From Mycolicibacterium crocinum (GTDB taxonomy: Bacteria > Actinomycetota > Actinomycetes > Mycobacteriales > Mycobacteriaceae), in NCBI RefSeq assembly GCF_022370635.2, contig NZ_CP092363.2, forward strand, positions 124,001 through 188,000: a stretch of 64,000 nucleotides of DNA. The letters are read 5' to 3'. The translations under genes and the position numbers were made by a program. Below are positions 16,935 through 25,642 of this stretch, in pieces (the stretch's first letter is position 1; each line of letters begins with the position of its first letter). The notes under the pieces are model-generated. The model was given only the letters and a program-made list of their open reading frames with translations, was not told where the DNA came from and did not search any database.

Positions 16935-18167
16935 ATGACGCGGATCCGCGCCGCAGCTATTACGCGACGCAGAGACATGTGGCGGACAGCGCGGCTCGTG
17001 CTGGCAGTGGGCATCACCGCCATCGTCGGGGTGAGCGCCTGCGGTCCGGCGCCCTCTACGCCATCACAACTCGGCGCAATCGTGGAAAAAGGCACCCCCT
17101 ACAGCGATCTGCTCGTTCCGAGCCTAAAAATGTCGGTCAGCGAAGGTGCAGTTGGCGTTTCAGTCGAGTCGCCCGTAACGGTCAGCGCAGCGAGCGGCGT
17201 CCTCGGGCCGGTTGCGTTGATCAACGACCGAGGCCGCGTCGTGAACGGCGAACTGAGCTCCGATGGTGTGACCTGGCGATCCACGGAACCGCTGGGATAC
17301 AACCGGACGTACACCTTGAACGCTGAGGCGCTGGGTCTCAGCGGTGTGGCACAGAAAACCGCCACCTTCCAGACACATTCACCGCAGAACCTCACGATGC
17401 CCTACGTGTCGCCAAACGACGGAAGTGTTGTGGGAGTCGGCCAGCCGATCGCAGTGCGGTTCGACGAAAACATTTCTGATCGACTCGCCGCCCAGCGGTC
17501 GATCAGTATCACGACAAACCCTCCAATCGACGGAGCCTTCTACTGGCTGAACGACCGCGAAGTACGCTGGCGCCCAGCGCAATACTGGAAACCCGGAACC
17601 ACAGTCAGCGTCCAGGTCAAAGCGTACGGCGCCGATTTCGGCGGCGGCCTATTTGGACAGGACGACGTCTCGACTCGCTTCACGATCGGCGACGAGGTCA
17701 TTGCGACTGCCGACGACGCCACCAAGACGATGACCGTGCGCGTGAATGGTTCCGTGGTCAAGACGATGCCCATCTCAATGGGCAAGAACAAGACCCCGAC
17801 TGACAACGGAACTTACATCATCGGTGATCGGTACCCCACGCTCGTCATGGATTCCTCGACCTATGGGGTACCGGTCAACTCACCGGACGGGTACCGGACA
17901 GAAGTAAACTGGGCCACTCAGATGTCCTATAGCGGAATCTACGTTCACTCCGCACCGTGGTCCGTCGGAAGCCAGGGACGAAATAACGTCAGTCACGGCT
18001 GCCTCAACGTCAGCCCAGAAAACGCGAAATGGTTCTACGACACGACAAAACGTGGCGATGTCGTCGAAGTCATCAACACCGTGGGACCGACGTTGCCAGG
18101 GACCGACGGGCTCGGCGACTGGAATGTTCCGTGGGACCAATGGAGTGCCGGTAATGCCGCGCTGTAG
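16935..18167 (+). CDS. L,D-transpeptidase, LdtMt2-like lipoprotein
   Basis: This enzyme makes 3-3 peptidoglycan cross-links, the reaction that bypasses most penicillins and is inhibited by carbapenems. From ATG 16935 it has 410 residues, against 408 for LdtMt2. The order is signal peptide with lipobox (VSAC), two Ig-like domains, a YkuD catalytic domain with SHGCLNVSP (Cys near 356) and a C-terminal part ending NVPWDQWSAGN. It follows LdtMt2 closely along its whole length as I recall that sequence. Earlier starts (TTG 16881, ATG 16893, ATG 16926) exist; ATG 16893 would follow the upstream dyad directly and suggest a leaderless message. Confidence 0.93.
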   Translation: MTRIRAAAITRRRDMWRTARLVLAVGITAIVGVSACGPAPSTPSQLGAIVEKGTPYSDLLVPSLKMSVSEGAVGVSVESPVTVSAASGVLGPVALINDRGRVVNGELSSDGVTWRSTEPLGYNRTYTLNAEALGLSGVAQKTATFQTHSPQNLTMPYVSPNDGSVVGVGQPIAVRFDENISDRLAAQRSISITTNPPIDGAFYWLNDREVRWRPAQYWKPGTTVSVQVKAYGADFGGGLFGQDDVSTRFTIGDEVIATADDATKTMTVRVNGSVVKTMPISMGKNKTPTDNGTYIIGDRYPTLVMDSSTYGVPVNSPDGYRTEVNWATQMSYSGIYVHSAPWSVGSQGRNNVSHGCLNVSPENAKWFYDTTKRGDVVEVINTVGPTLPGTDGLGDWNVPWDQWSAGNAAL

Positions 18168-18454
18168 CGCCGACCAACCGGCTTCCATGAACTCATCCCC
18201 CGCCGCGACACTCAAACAGGGCGTGGCGATAGATTCTTGGCGGGCTCGAACGCAAAGCGAAAGGTTCACTTCCCCAATATTTTTGAATCCTTCAGCCGTA
18301 TTTAGGCCGAATGGCCGCGGCACCATGGGCAGCAGATGAGTGCTACAGCTGTGCACGACGGCCGCCCCGCCATCCCCAACACGTCGAAACATACACTCGG
18401 AGCGCGCCGCCAACAGCCAGCCGGGCGCGAGCAAGAACAGGACGGTGAAAATTG

Positions 18455-19075
18455 ATGCGCACGTTCGCCACAACCGTGATGGCGCTGACCCTTTGGTGGC
18501 TAGGCAATGGGATTGCCTCGGCCCACACCGGGCTGGTGAGCTCCGACCCTTCCGCTGATAGCACAGTGTCGACGCCTCCGAGCGTCATCACCTTGACCTT
18601 CAACGAAGACATCAAACCAACGTTCGCAACCGTCGTCGTCAACAGCGCAGACGGTCGCAATTGGATAGTTGGACCGCCCCGAGTCGAGGGGCCCCGTATT
18701 TCCGCAACCGTCGGGTCAGATCGCCCCACGAGCGGCGTTTACACCGTTGGCTACCGCGTGGTCTCAGCAGATGGGCACCCGGTTTCTGGTTCCTACACAT
18801 TCACGATTGCCGGCCCTCCCGCTGGGTCACAACCTCCGATCACGACGTCCGGCGCCGCGCCGACAACTACTTCTGCCCCACAATCACCGGCGGCGGCCGG
18901 CTCCGACACCAAGACATCGATCCTCGCAGCAGGTGGCGCCGGCCTCGCATTGGGTGGCGCCATCGCACTATGGCAAGCGTGGCGGCGGCGACGAGCCCGT
19001 ACGACACTCAGCGAATCGGAGTCCACCAGCATGGCAATTCCGGATCACGAGCCGAAGAAGCCGCCCGCTGACTAG
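18455..19075 (+). CDS. CopC-domain copper-binding protein with C-terminal membrane anchor
   Basis: The 206-residue protein has a signal peptide ending SAHTG, which leaves a His at the mature N-terminus as in CopC/YcnJ Cu(II) sites. The CopC beta-barrel follows (about 23-120) with FNEDIKP and DGHPVSGSYTF, whose His is the second expected ligand. After a Thr/Pro/Ala linker, a membrane helix (AAGGAGLALGGAIALW) and an Arg-rich cytosolic end complete it. It probably binds copper outside the membrane. Beside an extra oxidase subunit that needs copper, it could serve copper supply as much as resistance. ATG 18455 follows a TTG. Confidence 0.85.
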   Translation: MRTFATTVMALTLWWLGNGIASAHTGLVSSDPSADSTVSTPPSVITLTFNEDIKPTFATVVVNSADGRNWIVGPPRVEGPRISATVGSDRPTSGVYTVGYRVVSADGHPVSGSYTFTIAGPPAGSQPPITTSGAAPTTTSAPQSPAAAGSDTKTSILAAGGAGLALGGAIALWQAWRRRRARTTLSESESTSMAIPDHEPKKPPAD

Positions 19076-19296
19076 ACGCTCAGCTCGGCGTCGAGTCAGG
19101 GATAGGAGCCACAGCTTCGAACTACCCAGGGAGGCGGGTTGATCGTGACCGAAGGTGACCGCGGCGGGTGAACCCCTTGCATTACGCGGTGGTTGACGGG
19201 CCCAGCGACATGGCCTTTCTGACCTCGACAGAGCCGAATGATGTCAAGCACCGACAACTCTGTGACTACATCATCGCCAACACAAGAAATATGTAG

Positions 19297-19746
19297 GGCA
19301 GCGGCTCAGATGTCAATCTTTCAAGCGGATCTGGAACCGCAGTTCGAAGACCTGGGCTTTGGCTGGCGGTCCACGAATGCGAGCTTGTTGAGTGCGACTG
19401 GACGGGGCTCCTCCAAGCCGTCAACACGCGGACTGGCCCCGATGGACTAACACTCGTCGAATACGACATCGGCCAATCCGTCACTTTCCAGGCCGTACTC
19501 GACAACGGGACGGATGTCGAGCCAGCTTGGTAGATCAGCGATCCCGACATTCTCAATCGCGTGCGGGTGGAAGCGGAGGTCGACATGATCGTGCGCGTGG
19601 CGGTCTTGTTCGGCGACGAATTCGGATTCAGCATCGACGAGCTGTCAAGACGCCGCACCGATCGCAGCGGACCAGGGACGCCGATCTATTGGGCGCGCAA
19701 CCCCGATCAGCTGTCGTTGCTCGATACCGACAAAGATGCGGGCTGA
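19297..19746 (+). pseudogene. Broken hypothetical gene with an in-frame stop
   Basis: One frame is protein-like on both sides of a TAG at 19531: before it VHECELVECDWTGLLQAV and LVEYDIGQSVTFQAVLDNG, after it ISDPDILNRVRVEAEVDMIV and GFSIDELSRR, ending DTDKDAG at 19746. The frame is open from 19297 and no clear start was found. It lies next to an IS110 element, a common setting for decay. The family is not recognised. A separate short gene starting at 19561 is the alternative reading. Confidence 0.45.
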
Positions 19747-19857
19747 CAGCGCCCACGTTCGGTTGATACGTCCGATCGCTCAACTCGCGCGGAAGAATGA
19801 ATTCCGATTCCGGTGCACTGAGCTTGGCCATTACGGAAATGACTCTCAATGTCTGTG

Positions 19858-21066
19858 TCAAGCTGCCGTAGGCGCGATTTGGGGTGATTCTGGTTGCCAG
19901 CTGCGGTTGTCTCGGATGAGTGCGTAGAGCACGTTGGTGCGGCGGCGAGCGAGGCAGATCGTGGCCGGGATCGGCCGTTTTCCTTGTTGTCGTTTGCGCT
20001 GGTAGTAGGCCCGCGAGTCGGGGTCGCAGCGGGCTGCGGTCAACGCCGACATGTACATCACGCGCCGCAACCGACGGCTGTATCGGTGCGGGGTGTGTAG
20101 TCGTCCGGTGCGTTTACCGGAGTCTCGCGACACCGGCGCCAGCCCGGCCCAGGCGGCCAGTTGGTCGGCCGAGCCGATCAAAGCGGGATCACCGACCGCG
20201 GCCAGGAATTCCGCGCCCAGACGGAATCCCATACCGGGCATGCTGGTGATCACTTCGGCGAGCGGATGGCGGCGAAATCGGTCCTCGATGTCGGCGTCGG
20301 TGGTCTTGATGCGCTCATCGAGGGCGATCACCTCCTTCGCCAGGTCGGCGACCAGCCCGGCGGCCACGCCTTCACCGGGCAGTCGGACCATTTGCGTCTT
20401 GGCAGCAGCCACCGCAGCCGAGGCGATCATGGCTGCGTTTCGAACACCTGCATCGGTTAGCATCCGGCTCAGGCGTGAAACACCGCTTTGCCGAATGGCT
20501 TTGGGCCTCTGATAGCGCGCCAGCAGCACGACCCAGCCTCGGTCTGAGCGGAGTTGGGCGACGCGTTCGAGCGCCGGACATAGAGCGACCAGCTGTTGGT
20601 GAAGCCGGTTGATCGTGCGTGTGCGATCGGCCACCAGATCAGCGCGGTGCGCGGTCAACATCCGCAGTTCGGCAATCAGGTCGTCGTCAGGATGCAATAC
20701 CGGTAGATCCTGCCCGCGCATCCGAGATTGATCGGCGATGACCCGGGCGTCTTTGGCGTCGGTCTTGGCTTCCCCGCCACGGTAGGTCCCCGATGCCTGC
20801 CACACCGCGCGGCCAGCCAAGTACCGAACCGTCTTGCCGGCATCGGCAAGCACCGTCAACAGCAACGCGGCATAGACCGTGCTCAGATCCACTGTCCAGC
20901 ACACCTGATCAGCCAAAGCATCGATCTCTGCGACCAGGGCACGGATCGGATCCTCATCATTGGACAGCTTGCGGGACAGCACCACTGCCCCGCTGCCGTC
21001 GACCACGCACACCCAATGCTGCTCCTTGCCGACATCCACACCAGCCCACAACCGGTCTGTCGCCAT
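19858..21066 (-). CDS. IS110-family transposase (DEDD recombinase)
   Basis: This 402-residue recombinase has an N-terminal RuvC-like DEDD domain opening ATDRLWAGVDVGKEQHWVCV (first Asp) and continuing with AKTDAKDARVIADQ (later acidic residues). The C-terminal Transposase_20 domain has ITSMPGMGFRLGAEFLAAVG and AWAGLAPVSRDSGKRTG, which includes the nucleophilic Ser. It catalyses insertion guided by an RNA from the element itself. The frame is open to 21102, but ATG 21066 fits the family start. It appears intact. Confidence 0.93.
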   Translation of the reverse strand: MATDRLWAGVDVGKEQHWVCVVDGSGAVVLSRKLSNDEDPIRALVAEIDALADQVCWTVDLSTVYAALLLTVLADAGKTVRYLAGRAVWQASGTYRGGEAKTDAKDARVIADQSRMRGQDLPVLHPDDDLIAELRMLTAHRADLVADRTRTINRLHQQLVALCPALERVAQLRSDRGWVVLLARYQRPKAIRQSGVSRLSRMLTDAGVRNAAMIASAAVAAAKTQMVRLPGEGVAAGLVADLAKEVIALDERIKTTDADIEDRFRRHPLAEVITSMPGMGFRLGAEFLAAVGDPALIGSADQLAAWAGLAPVSRDSGKRTGRLHTPHRYSRRLRRVMYMSALTAARCDPDSRAYYQRKRQQGKRPIPATICLARRRTNVLYALIRDNRSWQPESPQIAPTAA

Positions 21067-21356
21067 CGCAATCCTTTTCGCTTGTCTGCCAACACAAACC
21101 ACACGGACAACCCCGCCAGCGTTTCCTTAAACAAGCGATCACATCGCAGATCTCAATCAGCAGCCCGAGGAAGTCCAAGCAGGCCGGGCGGCCAGTCATT
21201 TCAAGCCGCACCAAAGGCCGGCAACAACAATCACAGCCTCACCCGACCCACTCGGGTCACAGCACAACGTAACAACACGCAGTAACTGCACCTACGAACT
21301 TAAGGACAACTTCATTGAGACCGACAGGACCGCGATTGTCTCAGTCGACTTGACAC
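21067..21356 (-). ncRNA. Candidate bridge-RNA region of IS110 copy 1
   Basis: The 290 bp between the transposase start and the presumed element end carry no gene. In IS110-group elements this segment is transcribed as the bridge RNA, whose loops pair with target and donor DNA. The call rests on position and family only; no fold was computed. Confidence 0.45.
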
Positions 21357-21696
21357 TATCCCTGATGGCGGATGACAACATGACTGAGACCGGACATCTT
21401 CTTCTCGTCGTCGGCGGCGGTGGTGTCCGGAAGGCAAAGGCCAGACCAGCCGCCGCCACCATTCCGGACCGGACTATGACCTTCTCGATGCGAACGAGAC
21501 GACTTGGAGGTTTGTCACCGTCGGGCGCGTTGGGAACGTTAGAAATAGCAGTTCAACGGGTTGGCGACGTTGACGAATTGAGAGCGTCACAGAAGCTACT
21601 GCGGACGGATTGCGGACGCACACGCGCCGGAGAGAGAGAAGACGCTGGCCGTACGAGGCGTGACATGGCTGCGCAGAGGGGCCACCCTCCACCCCC
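21357..21696. other. Intergenic, no gene seen
   Basis: 340 bp between the IS110 end and the CadD-like gene. Short open frames here show no protein-like pattern, and no clear promoter or hairpin was recognised. It may be flanking DNA that lost its genes when the element inserted. Confidence 0.4.
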
Positions 21697-22296
21697 TCAC
21701 AGACCGAATGCGCCTCCTTCGATGAGAATCACCAGGCCTATGCCGATGAGCACGACCGGCAGAATGAAATGGCCCCAGCGGGTGAGTATCCGTGCGACAG
21801 CGGGGTGTCTAGCGAAGTACCAGCCGGCCAGGCACCAGAACGCCACTCCAATCAAGAAGACACTGACGTAACCAGTCATGCCGCTGAAACTTGTCACCGA
21901 GAACACTGGCACGTAGACGCCTATGTTGTCGCCGCCGTTGGCGAAGGTGACGGTGGCGATTTGCATGACGCCAGCCTTGTCGGTCGGCGAAGCGTCCCTT
22001 GGGTTGTCCTCTTCGCCGTGCTCACGCCATAGTTTCCATGCGGCACGGACCCCCAGCAGCAATGGAAGCAGCCCGAGATACGGAATCGCTGCTCTTGGCA
22101 GAAGCTCAGCCCCTAGTGCGCCGGCCACGGAAACGGCGAGGATCGCAGCGAAGCCGACGTACTGTCCCAACACGACTCGAATTGCCGCTGCGCGTGACGG
22201 CCCTGCTTGGCCAAAGAACACCGCCAACACGACTATGTCGTCGATGTTGGTGACGGCGAATATCGACGCAGCCTTTCCAGTTAGCGTCCAGTCCAC
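21697..22296 (-). CDS. Cadmium-resistance permease, CadD family
   Basis: This 199-residue integral membrane protein of the Cad/CadD family (LysE superfamily fold) has predicted helices throughout. Its first helix carries VTNIDDIVVLAVFFGQ and a second repeat has ATVTFANGGDNIGVYVPVF, the paired acidic motifs expected to line the transport path. It is thought to export Cd2+. GTG 22296 (VDWTLTGKAAS) is chosen because the family begins just before the first helix; the frame is open upstream. It follows the CDF gene on the same strand with a 77-bp gap. Confidence 0.85.
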   Translation of the reverse strand: MDWTLTGKAASIFAVTNIDDIVVLAVFFGQAGPSRAAAIRVVLGQYVGFAAILAVSVAGALGAELLPRAAIPYLGLLPLLLGVRAAWKLWREHGEEDNPRDASPTDKAGVMQIATVTFANGGDNIGVYVPVFSVTSFSGMTGYVSVFLIGVAFWCLAGWYFARHPAVARILTRWGHFILPVVLIGIGLVILIEGGAFGL

Positions 22297-22373
22297 TGGC
22301 TGCGCCTCTCGCGTTTGTGCTGGCGGTGAATCGTCGATAGTGGCGCACTGCGGTAGTTGTCGATGTGACAGGG

Positions 22374-23018
22374 TTAGTCGTCGTCGCAGACCAGTTCGCC
22401 GTGCCACGCTTCGCGGCCTTCGTGGATGGCGAAGGCAGCGATGACGAACCCAGCTGCCGGATCGAGCCACGCGGCTCCGGTGAGTTCGAATAGGCCCACG
22501 CCGAGCAGGGTGGAAATGCTGAGCAGTACGCAGATTTTGGTCTGGGCGGCGTCAGCCAGGACGAGGTTGTCGTGCAGGGCTAGCCCGATGCGCTTTTTCG
22601 CTGCCGCCAAGACGGGCATCACGATGAGCGATGCCACAAGCAGGATAAGCGCCAGTGGGGAGCTGTGTGGCCTCTCGCCGGTCGTGATGTTGCGGATGCC
22701 TTCCATGGTGACGTAGGCGGCGAGGATGAAGAACGAGATGGCGACGAGCCGCAGGGTTTGACGTTCTTTACGTTCATCAGCGACCCCGTGGCGCAGGCGG
22801 GCGGACAGGCGCAGGGCGACCAAGATCGCGGTGAGGGACTCGATGGCCGAGTCGAATCCGAATCCGATGACCGATATGAGTCCAGCGACCAGTCCGGCTG
22901 TTACAGCGATGACGCCTTCGGCGACATTGTAGGCGATGGTGAATCGCGCTAGGCGTAGGGCCTTGCGGGTGAGCCGCGTGATTTCAGCGTCCGTGGGTGC
23001 GCCGCTGATGTTGGTCAT
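22374..23018 (-). CDS. Cation-diffusion-facilitator-like metal exporter
   Basis: This 214-residue membrane protein with six helices follows the CDF/cation-efflux pattern, with GFGFDSAIESLTAI (Asp of the transport site in helix 2) and LADAAQTKICVLLSI (Asp in helix 5). The C-terminal cytosolic domain is almost absent: the protein stops soon after the last helix at HGELVCDDD, so it belongs to the short CDF-like group. It should use the proton gradient to export Zn, Cd or Co. ATG 23018 overlaps the upstream repressor stop (ATGA). Confidence 0.83.
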   Translation of the reverse strand: MTNISGAPTDAEITRLTRKALRLARFTIAYNVAEGVIAVTAGLVAGLISVIGFGFDSAIESLTAILVALRLSARLRHGVADERKERQTLRLVAISFFILAAYVTMEGIRNITTGERPHSSPLALILLVASLIVMPVLAAAKKRIGLALHDNLVLADAAQTKICVLLSISTLLGVGLFELTGAAWLDPAAGFVIAAFAIHEGREAWHGELVCDDD

Positions 23019-23386
23019 GGCGTTTCGTTGGCGCAGCCGTCGATGCCGTAGGTCGGGCAGACGGCCACGGCCTCGCCCGTGGCGTCCAGCACGATCTGGG
23101 CCGAGGCCAGTACGTCGATCAGTGCGGGCTGCGTGAGCCGAAACAGCGAGGCCCGCCCGACCGGCGCGGAGTCCACCAGACCGCACTCCCGCAGGCAGGC
23201 AAGGTGTTTGGAGACGGTGGACTGAGCCAACCCCACCGCTTGCACCAGCTCGACGACGCGCGCGGGGCCAGCGGCCAGTCTGCGCACAATGGCCAGGCGG
23301 GTGGGGTCTCCCAGGGAGCGAAACAGTGCCGCCGCCGGGGCCAGCTCGACCCGCTGTAGTTCCACCGGGTCTGCCATCATCTCCAT
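23015..23386 (-). CDS. ArsR/SmtB-family repressor controlling the CDF-CadD operon
   Basis: This 123-residue winged-helix protein has HTH LAQSTVSKHLACLRECGLV. It lacks the ELCVCD-type motif of CadC; candidate metal ligands are the Cys of ACLRECG and two near the C-terminus (VAVCPTYGIDGCANE), reminiscent of CmtR-type sites. It heads the repressor, CDF and CadD operon by direct overlap. AGTCC at 23403-23407 and GGACT at 23418-23422 just upstream could be its operator. Confidence 0.87.
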   Translation of the reverse strand: MEMMADPVELQRVELAPAAALFRSLGDPTRLAIVRRLAAGPARVVELVQAVGLAQSTVSKHLACLRECGLVDSAPVGRASLFRLTQPALIDVLASAQIVLDATGEAVAVCPTYGIDGCANETP

Positions 23387-23506
23387 TTGGCGATGTTATA
23401 GCAGTCCGTAGATAAAGGGACTATCGGCCCTACTGCCTAGCGCGGCGACCCGCGCATGCTGACCCCACCAAGCAGGTAGGTCAGGCGTGGCGGTCGGGAG
23501 GCAACG

Positions 23507-23782
23507 ATGTGTGGATACGGGTGGGGCAATGGCTGGCACAGCGGCTGGGGCTGGGGCGGCGTCGTGATGAGTGTGCTGATGGTGCTGCTGGTCGTCGCCG
23601 TAGTGGTGGCGATCACCTTCGCCGCGCGTTACCTGTCGGGCAGTGCGAGCCTTCACCATCGAAGCGGTGCAGGCCCAGAGGGCATGCGTGCCGAAGACCG
23701 ACTAGCCGACCGTTTCGCGCGAGGTGAGATCGACGGTGACGAGTTCCGGCAGCGCATGACTCTGCTGCGCGAACACCGTTGA
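23507..23782 (+). CDS. SHOCT-domain small membrane protein
   Basis: The 91-residue protein begins with a Trp/Gly-rich segment (GWGNGWHSGWGWGG), has one membrane helix (about 20-42) and ends with a SHOCT motif (RLADRFARGEIDGDEFRQRM). SHOCT domains are short oligomerisation modules. The gene is divergent from the ArsR repressor gene and 5 bp upstream of the cupredoxin gene, so the three + strand genes 23507-24976 look like one operon. Confidence 0.82.
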   Translation: MCGYGWGNGWHSGWGWGGVVMSVLMVLLVVAVVVAITFAARYLSGSASLHHRSGAGPEGMRAEDRLADRFARGEIDGDEFRQRMTLLREHR

Positions 23783-23787
23783 CCGCC

Positions 23788-24558
23788 ATGAAGACTCTTC
23801 GCAGATCGCGTGACTTGGCTATCGCCCTCGGTGCGTTGGTCGTCGCCATCGGCTGTGCAGTGGCACTGAGCATCGGAATAGCCATGCGGCACAACCAGCT
23901 AGCCGCGGGCCTGCCGTATCAGCCCGGCTTCGGAATGGGTCCAGGGATGATGGGCACCGGACAACCAGGGACGGGGATGATGATGGGTCCCGGCATGATG
24001 GGACCTGGACGCTCTCCGGCGATCCCGTCATGCTCCGCACCTGCGTTACCGGGCACCGTTGTCGACGTAACCCTCACCGATATGCACGGCATGATGGGTC
24101 CCGGCGGCATGATGGGGCCGGGGATGATGGGTTCCAGCGGCATGATAGGGCCGGGCCAAACCGGCTATCAAGGCGCGCCGATGGGCATGATCGGGATGAT
24201 GCGCATCGTCATCAATCCGGCCACGGTCCCGCCGGGACAGGTGTCCTTTCGAGTGACCAATGCCGGTGCCTTGAACCACGAATTGGTCATCCTGCCTCTC
24301 GCGAAAGGCCAGTACCCCGGCCAGCGGGCCATCGGCCCGGACGGCAAGGTCGATGAGGCCGGCAGCCTTGGTGAAGCCTCACGCTCCTGCGGTGCTGACA
24401 AAGGTGACGAGAACGCCACCAACCCCGGCATCGCCCCAGGGGCCAGCGGGTGGACCACGGTGAACCTCACGCCGGGACGCTATGAGTTGATCTGCAACCT
24501 CGCCGGTCACTACTGGACCGGCATGTACGCCGAGCTGGATGTCAGCCCAACCAAGTAA
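23788..24558 (+). CDS. Met-rich membrane-anchored cupredoxin-like protein
   Basis: The 256-residue protein has an N-terminal helix (about 9-30), then two tracts of MMGPG-type Met/Gly repeats (near 50-75 and 105-130), then a cupredoxin domain. The type-1 copper ligands appear present: His in LNHELVILPL and Cys, His and Met in LICNLAGHYWTGMYAEL. Met-rich tracts bind Cu(I) in other copper proteins. It probably stores, carries or senses copper outside the membrane. The ATG at 23788 is preferred; TTG 23779 overlaps the previous gene. Confidence 0.82.
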   Translation: MKTLRRSRDLAIALGALVVAIGCAVALSIGIAMRHNQLAAGLPYQPGFGMGPGMMGTGQPGTGMMMGPGMMGPGRSPAIPSCSAPALPGTVVDVTLTDMHGMMGPGGMMGPGMMGSSGMIGPGQTGYQGAPMGMIGMMRIVINPATVPPGQVSFRVTNAGALNHELVILPLAKGQYPGQRAIGPDGKVDEAGSLGEASRSCGADKGDENATNPGIAPGASGWTTVNLTPGRYELICNLAGHYWTGMYAELDVSPTK

Positions 24559-24601
24559 CTCCTCGCAACACCCTCAAATGGAACGAGAAGGGGTGAAGAT
24601 C

Positions 24602-24976
24602 ATGGTCAACACCACACCATGGACGATCACCAGTGCCGCAATCGTCGCGCTTACCGGATCGGTGATATGGGCCGCGCCTAGTGGGGGCACCACCGGAAGT
24701 GACATGTCGGCACCTGAGCCGGCCTCCTTCTCTGAGAGCCCCTATCCGGCCCAAGGTCCCAACCCGCTAGACCCGCCGGGATGTTGGGACGCCGACGGCA
24801 TCTGGCATCCCGACTGCTGGGGTCCCGGACAATGGGGACCTGGACAATACGGTGCTGGACAGTGGGGGCCTGGGCAGTACAACCCTGGACAGTGGGGTCC
24901 AGGAATGATGGGACCCGGCCAGTGGGGACCCGGCATGGGGCCGGGCATGATGGGACCCGGCCAGTGGGACTACTAA
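24602..24976 (+). CDS. Secreted Gly/Pro/Gln/Trp-repeat protein
   Basis: The 124-residue protein has a signal peptide (about 1-26), a short acidic segment with two Cys (PPGCWDADGIWHPDCW), then tandem GPGQW, GPGQY and GPGMMGPGQW repeats to the end. Low-complexity repeats with Met and Trp, next to a Met-rich cupredoxin gene, suggest a copper-binding or surface-matrix protein. I do not recognise a family. ATG 24602 follows AAGGGG. Confidence 0.7.
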   Translation: MVNTTPWTITSAAIVALTGSVIWAAPSGGTTGSDMSAPEPASFSESPYPAQGPNPLDPPGCWDADGIWHPDCWGPGQWGPGQYGAGQWGPGQYNPGQWGPGMMGPGQWGPGMGPGMMGPGQWDY

Positions 24977-25040
24977 GGCCAAGTCAATCGCTCTCATTGG
25001 TCTGCGCGGGCAAGCACGCCGTCAGGCCTCAACCACATCT

Positions 25041-25346
25041 CTAACCTTGAGCGGAGCGCGTGTCCGTGGCTGAGGCAGTCTGTGGGAATCTCTGATCAAG
25101 GGCGCTGATCATGTCGATCAGTTCGCGGCGCGTTTTGAGGGCCGACCGCAGCTCCCGTTGGATTCGACGGACTTGAATGAGTTCGCCGCGCCGCTCATAT
25201 GTCGCGAGAGCAGCCTTCAACACCTGGGATTGTTCATTGAGCAAGTCAATCTCGTTGTGAAGGTCGGCACGAAAGGTCGCTGCCTGGAAGCAGTCGGCTT
25301 CGCGGGCAGCGGCTACAGAGTGCTGATGGCGCGGACTACGGTTCAT
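25041..25346 (-). CDS. Hypothetical helical protein
   Basis: The 101-residue protein is predicted mostly helical with coiled-coil-like spacing (LHNEIDLLNEQSQVLKAALA and IQRELRSALKTRRELIDMI). No family is recognised. It lies just downstream of the 3-helix-bundle gene on the same strand, so the two may be co-transcribed. ATG 25346 is chosen; a start 9 bases earlier is possible. Confidence 0.5.
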   Translation of the reverse strand: MNRSPRHQHSVAAAREADCFQAATFRADLHNEIDLLNEQSQVLKAALATYERRGELIQVRRIQRELRSALKTRRELIDMISALDQRFPQTASATDTRSAQG

Positions 25347-25369
25347 CGCCCCCAAAGCTAACCCAAGAG

Positions 25370-25615
25370 CTACACAGCCGCTGGTTCAGCGTGGCGCTCT
25401 TCCGGTACGTAGGAGACGTTGAGTTCGTCGAGCGCGGTTCGCGCCCTGCGCTCCACAAACAGCGGCACAAACTCTCGAACCCGCGCGCCGTGGAACCTGC
25501 CGTACAACTCGTGGACGACCTCACTGACCGTGGCAGAGGGCAGCCCCGGGTACTGTGCCGCAAGTCGGGCAACAAGATGACCGATCTGCGTTTCCTCGTC
25601 CATCGTCTTGATCAT
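25370..25615 (-). CDS. Three-helix-bundle dimerisation-domain protein (DUF3562-like)
   Basis: The 81-residue protein matches the small mycobacterial family with pattern IGHLVARLAAQYPGLP, then VVHELYGRFHGARVREFVPL and FVERRARTALDEL. The family is annotated as a three-helix dimerisation domain of unknown role, found widely in mycobacterial metal and stress loci. A perfect 9-bp inverted repeat lies 28 bp upstream of ATG 25615; ATG 25603 is an alternative start. Confidence 0.65.
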   Translation of the reverse strand: MIKTMDEETQIGHLVARLAAQYPGLPSATVSEVVHELYGRFHGARVREFVPLFVERRARTALDELNVSYVPEERHAEPAAV

Positions 25616-25642
25616 TACGGTCAATTCTGCACCACTGCTACC

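Larger units (their letters stand above)
19855..21356 (-). mobile_element. IS110-family insertion sequence, copy 1
   Basis: GTGTCAAG at 19855-19862, overlapping the transposase stop codon, and CTTGACAC at 21349-21356 are inverted copies that plausibly mark the ends. Between them are one transposase gene and about 290 bp of non-coding DNA before its start, the standard IS110 layout. IS110 elements move through a circular form and leave no clear target duplication, so the exact ends need an empty-site comparison. Confidence 0.65.
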
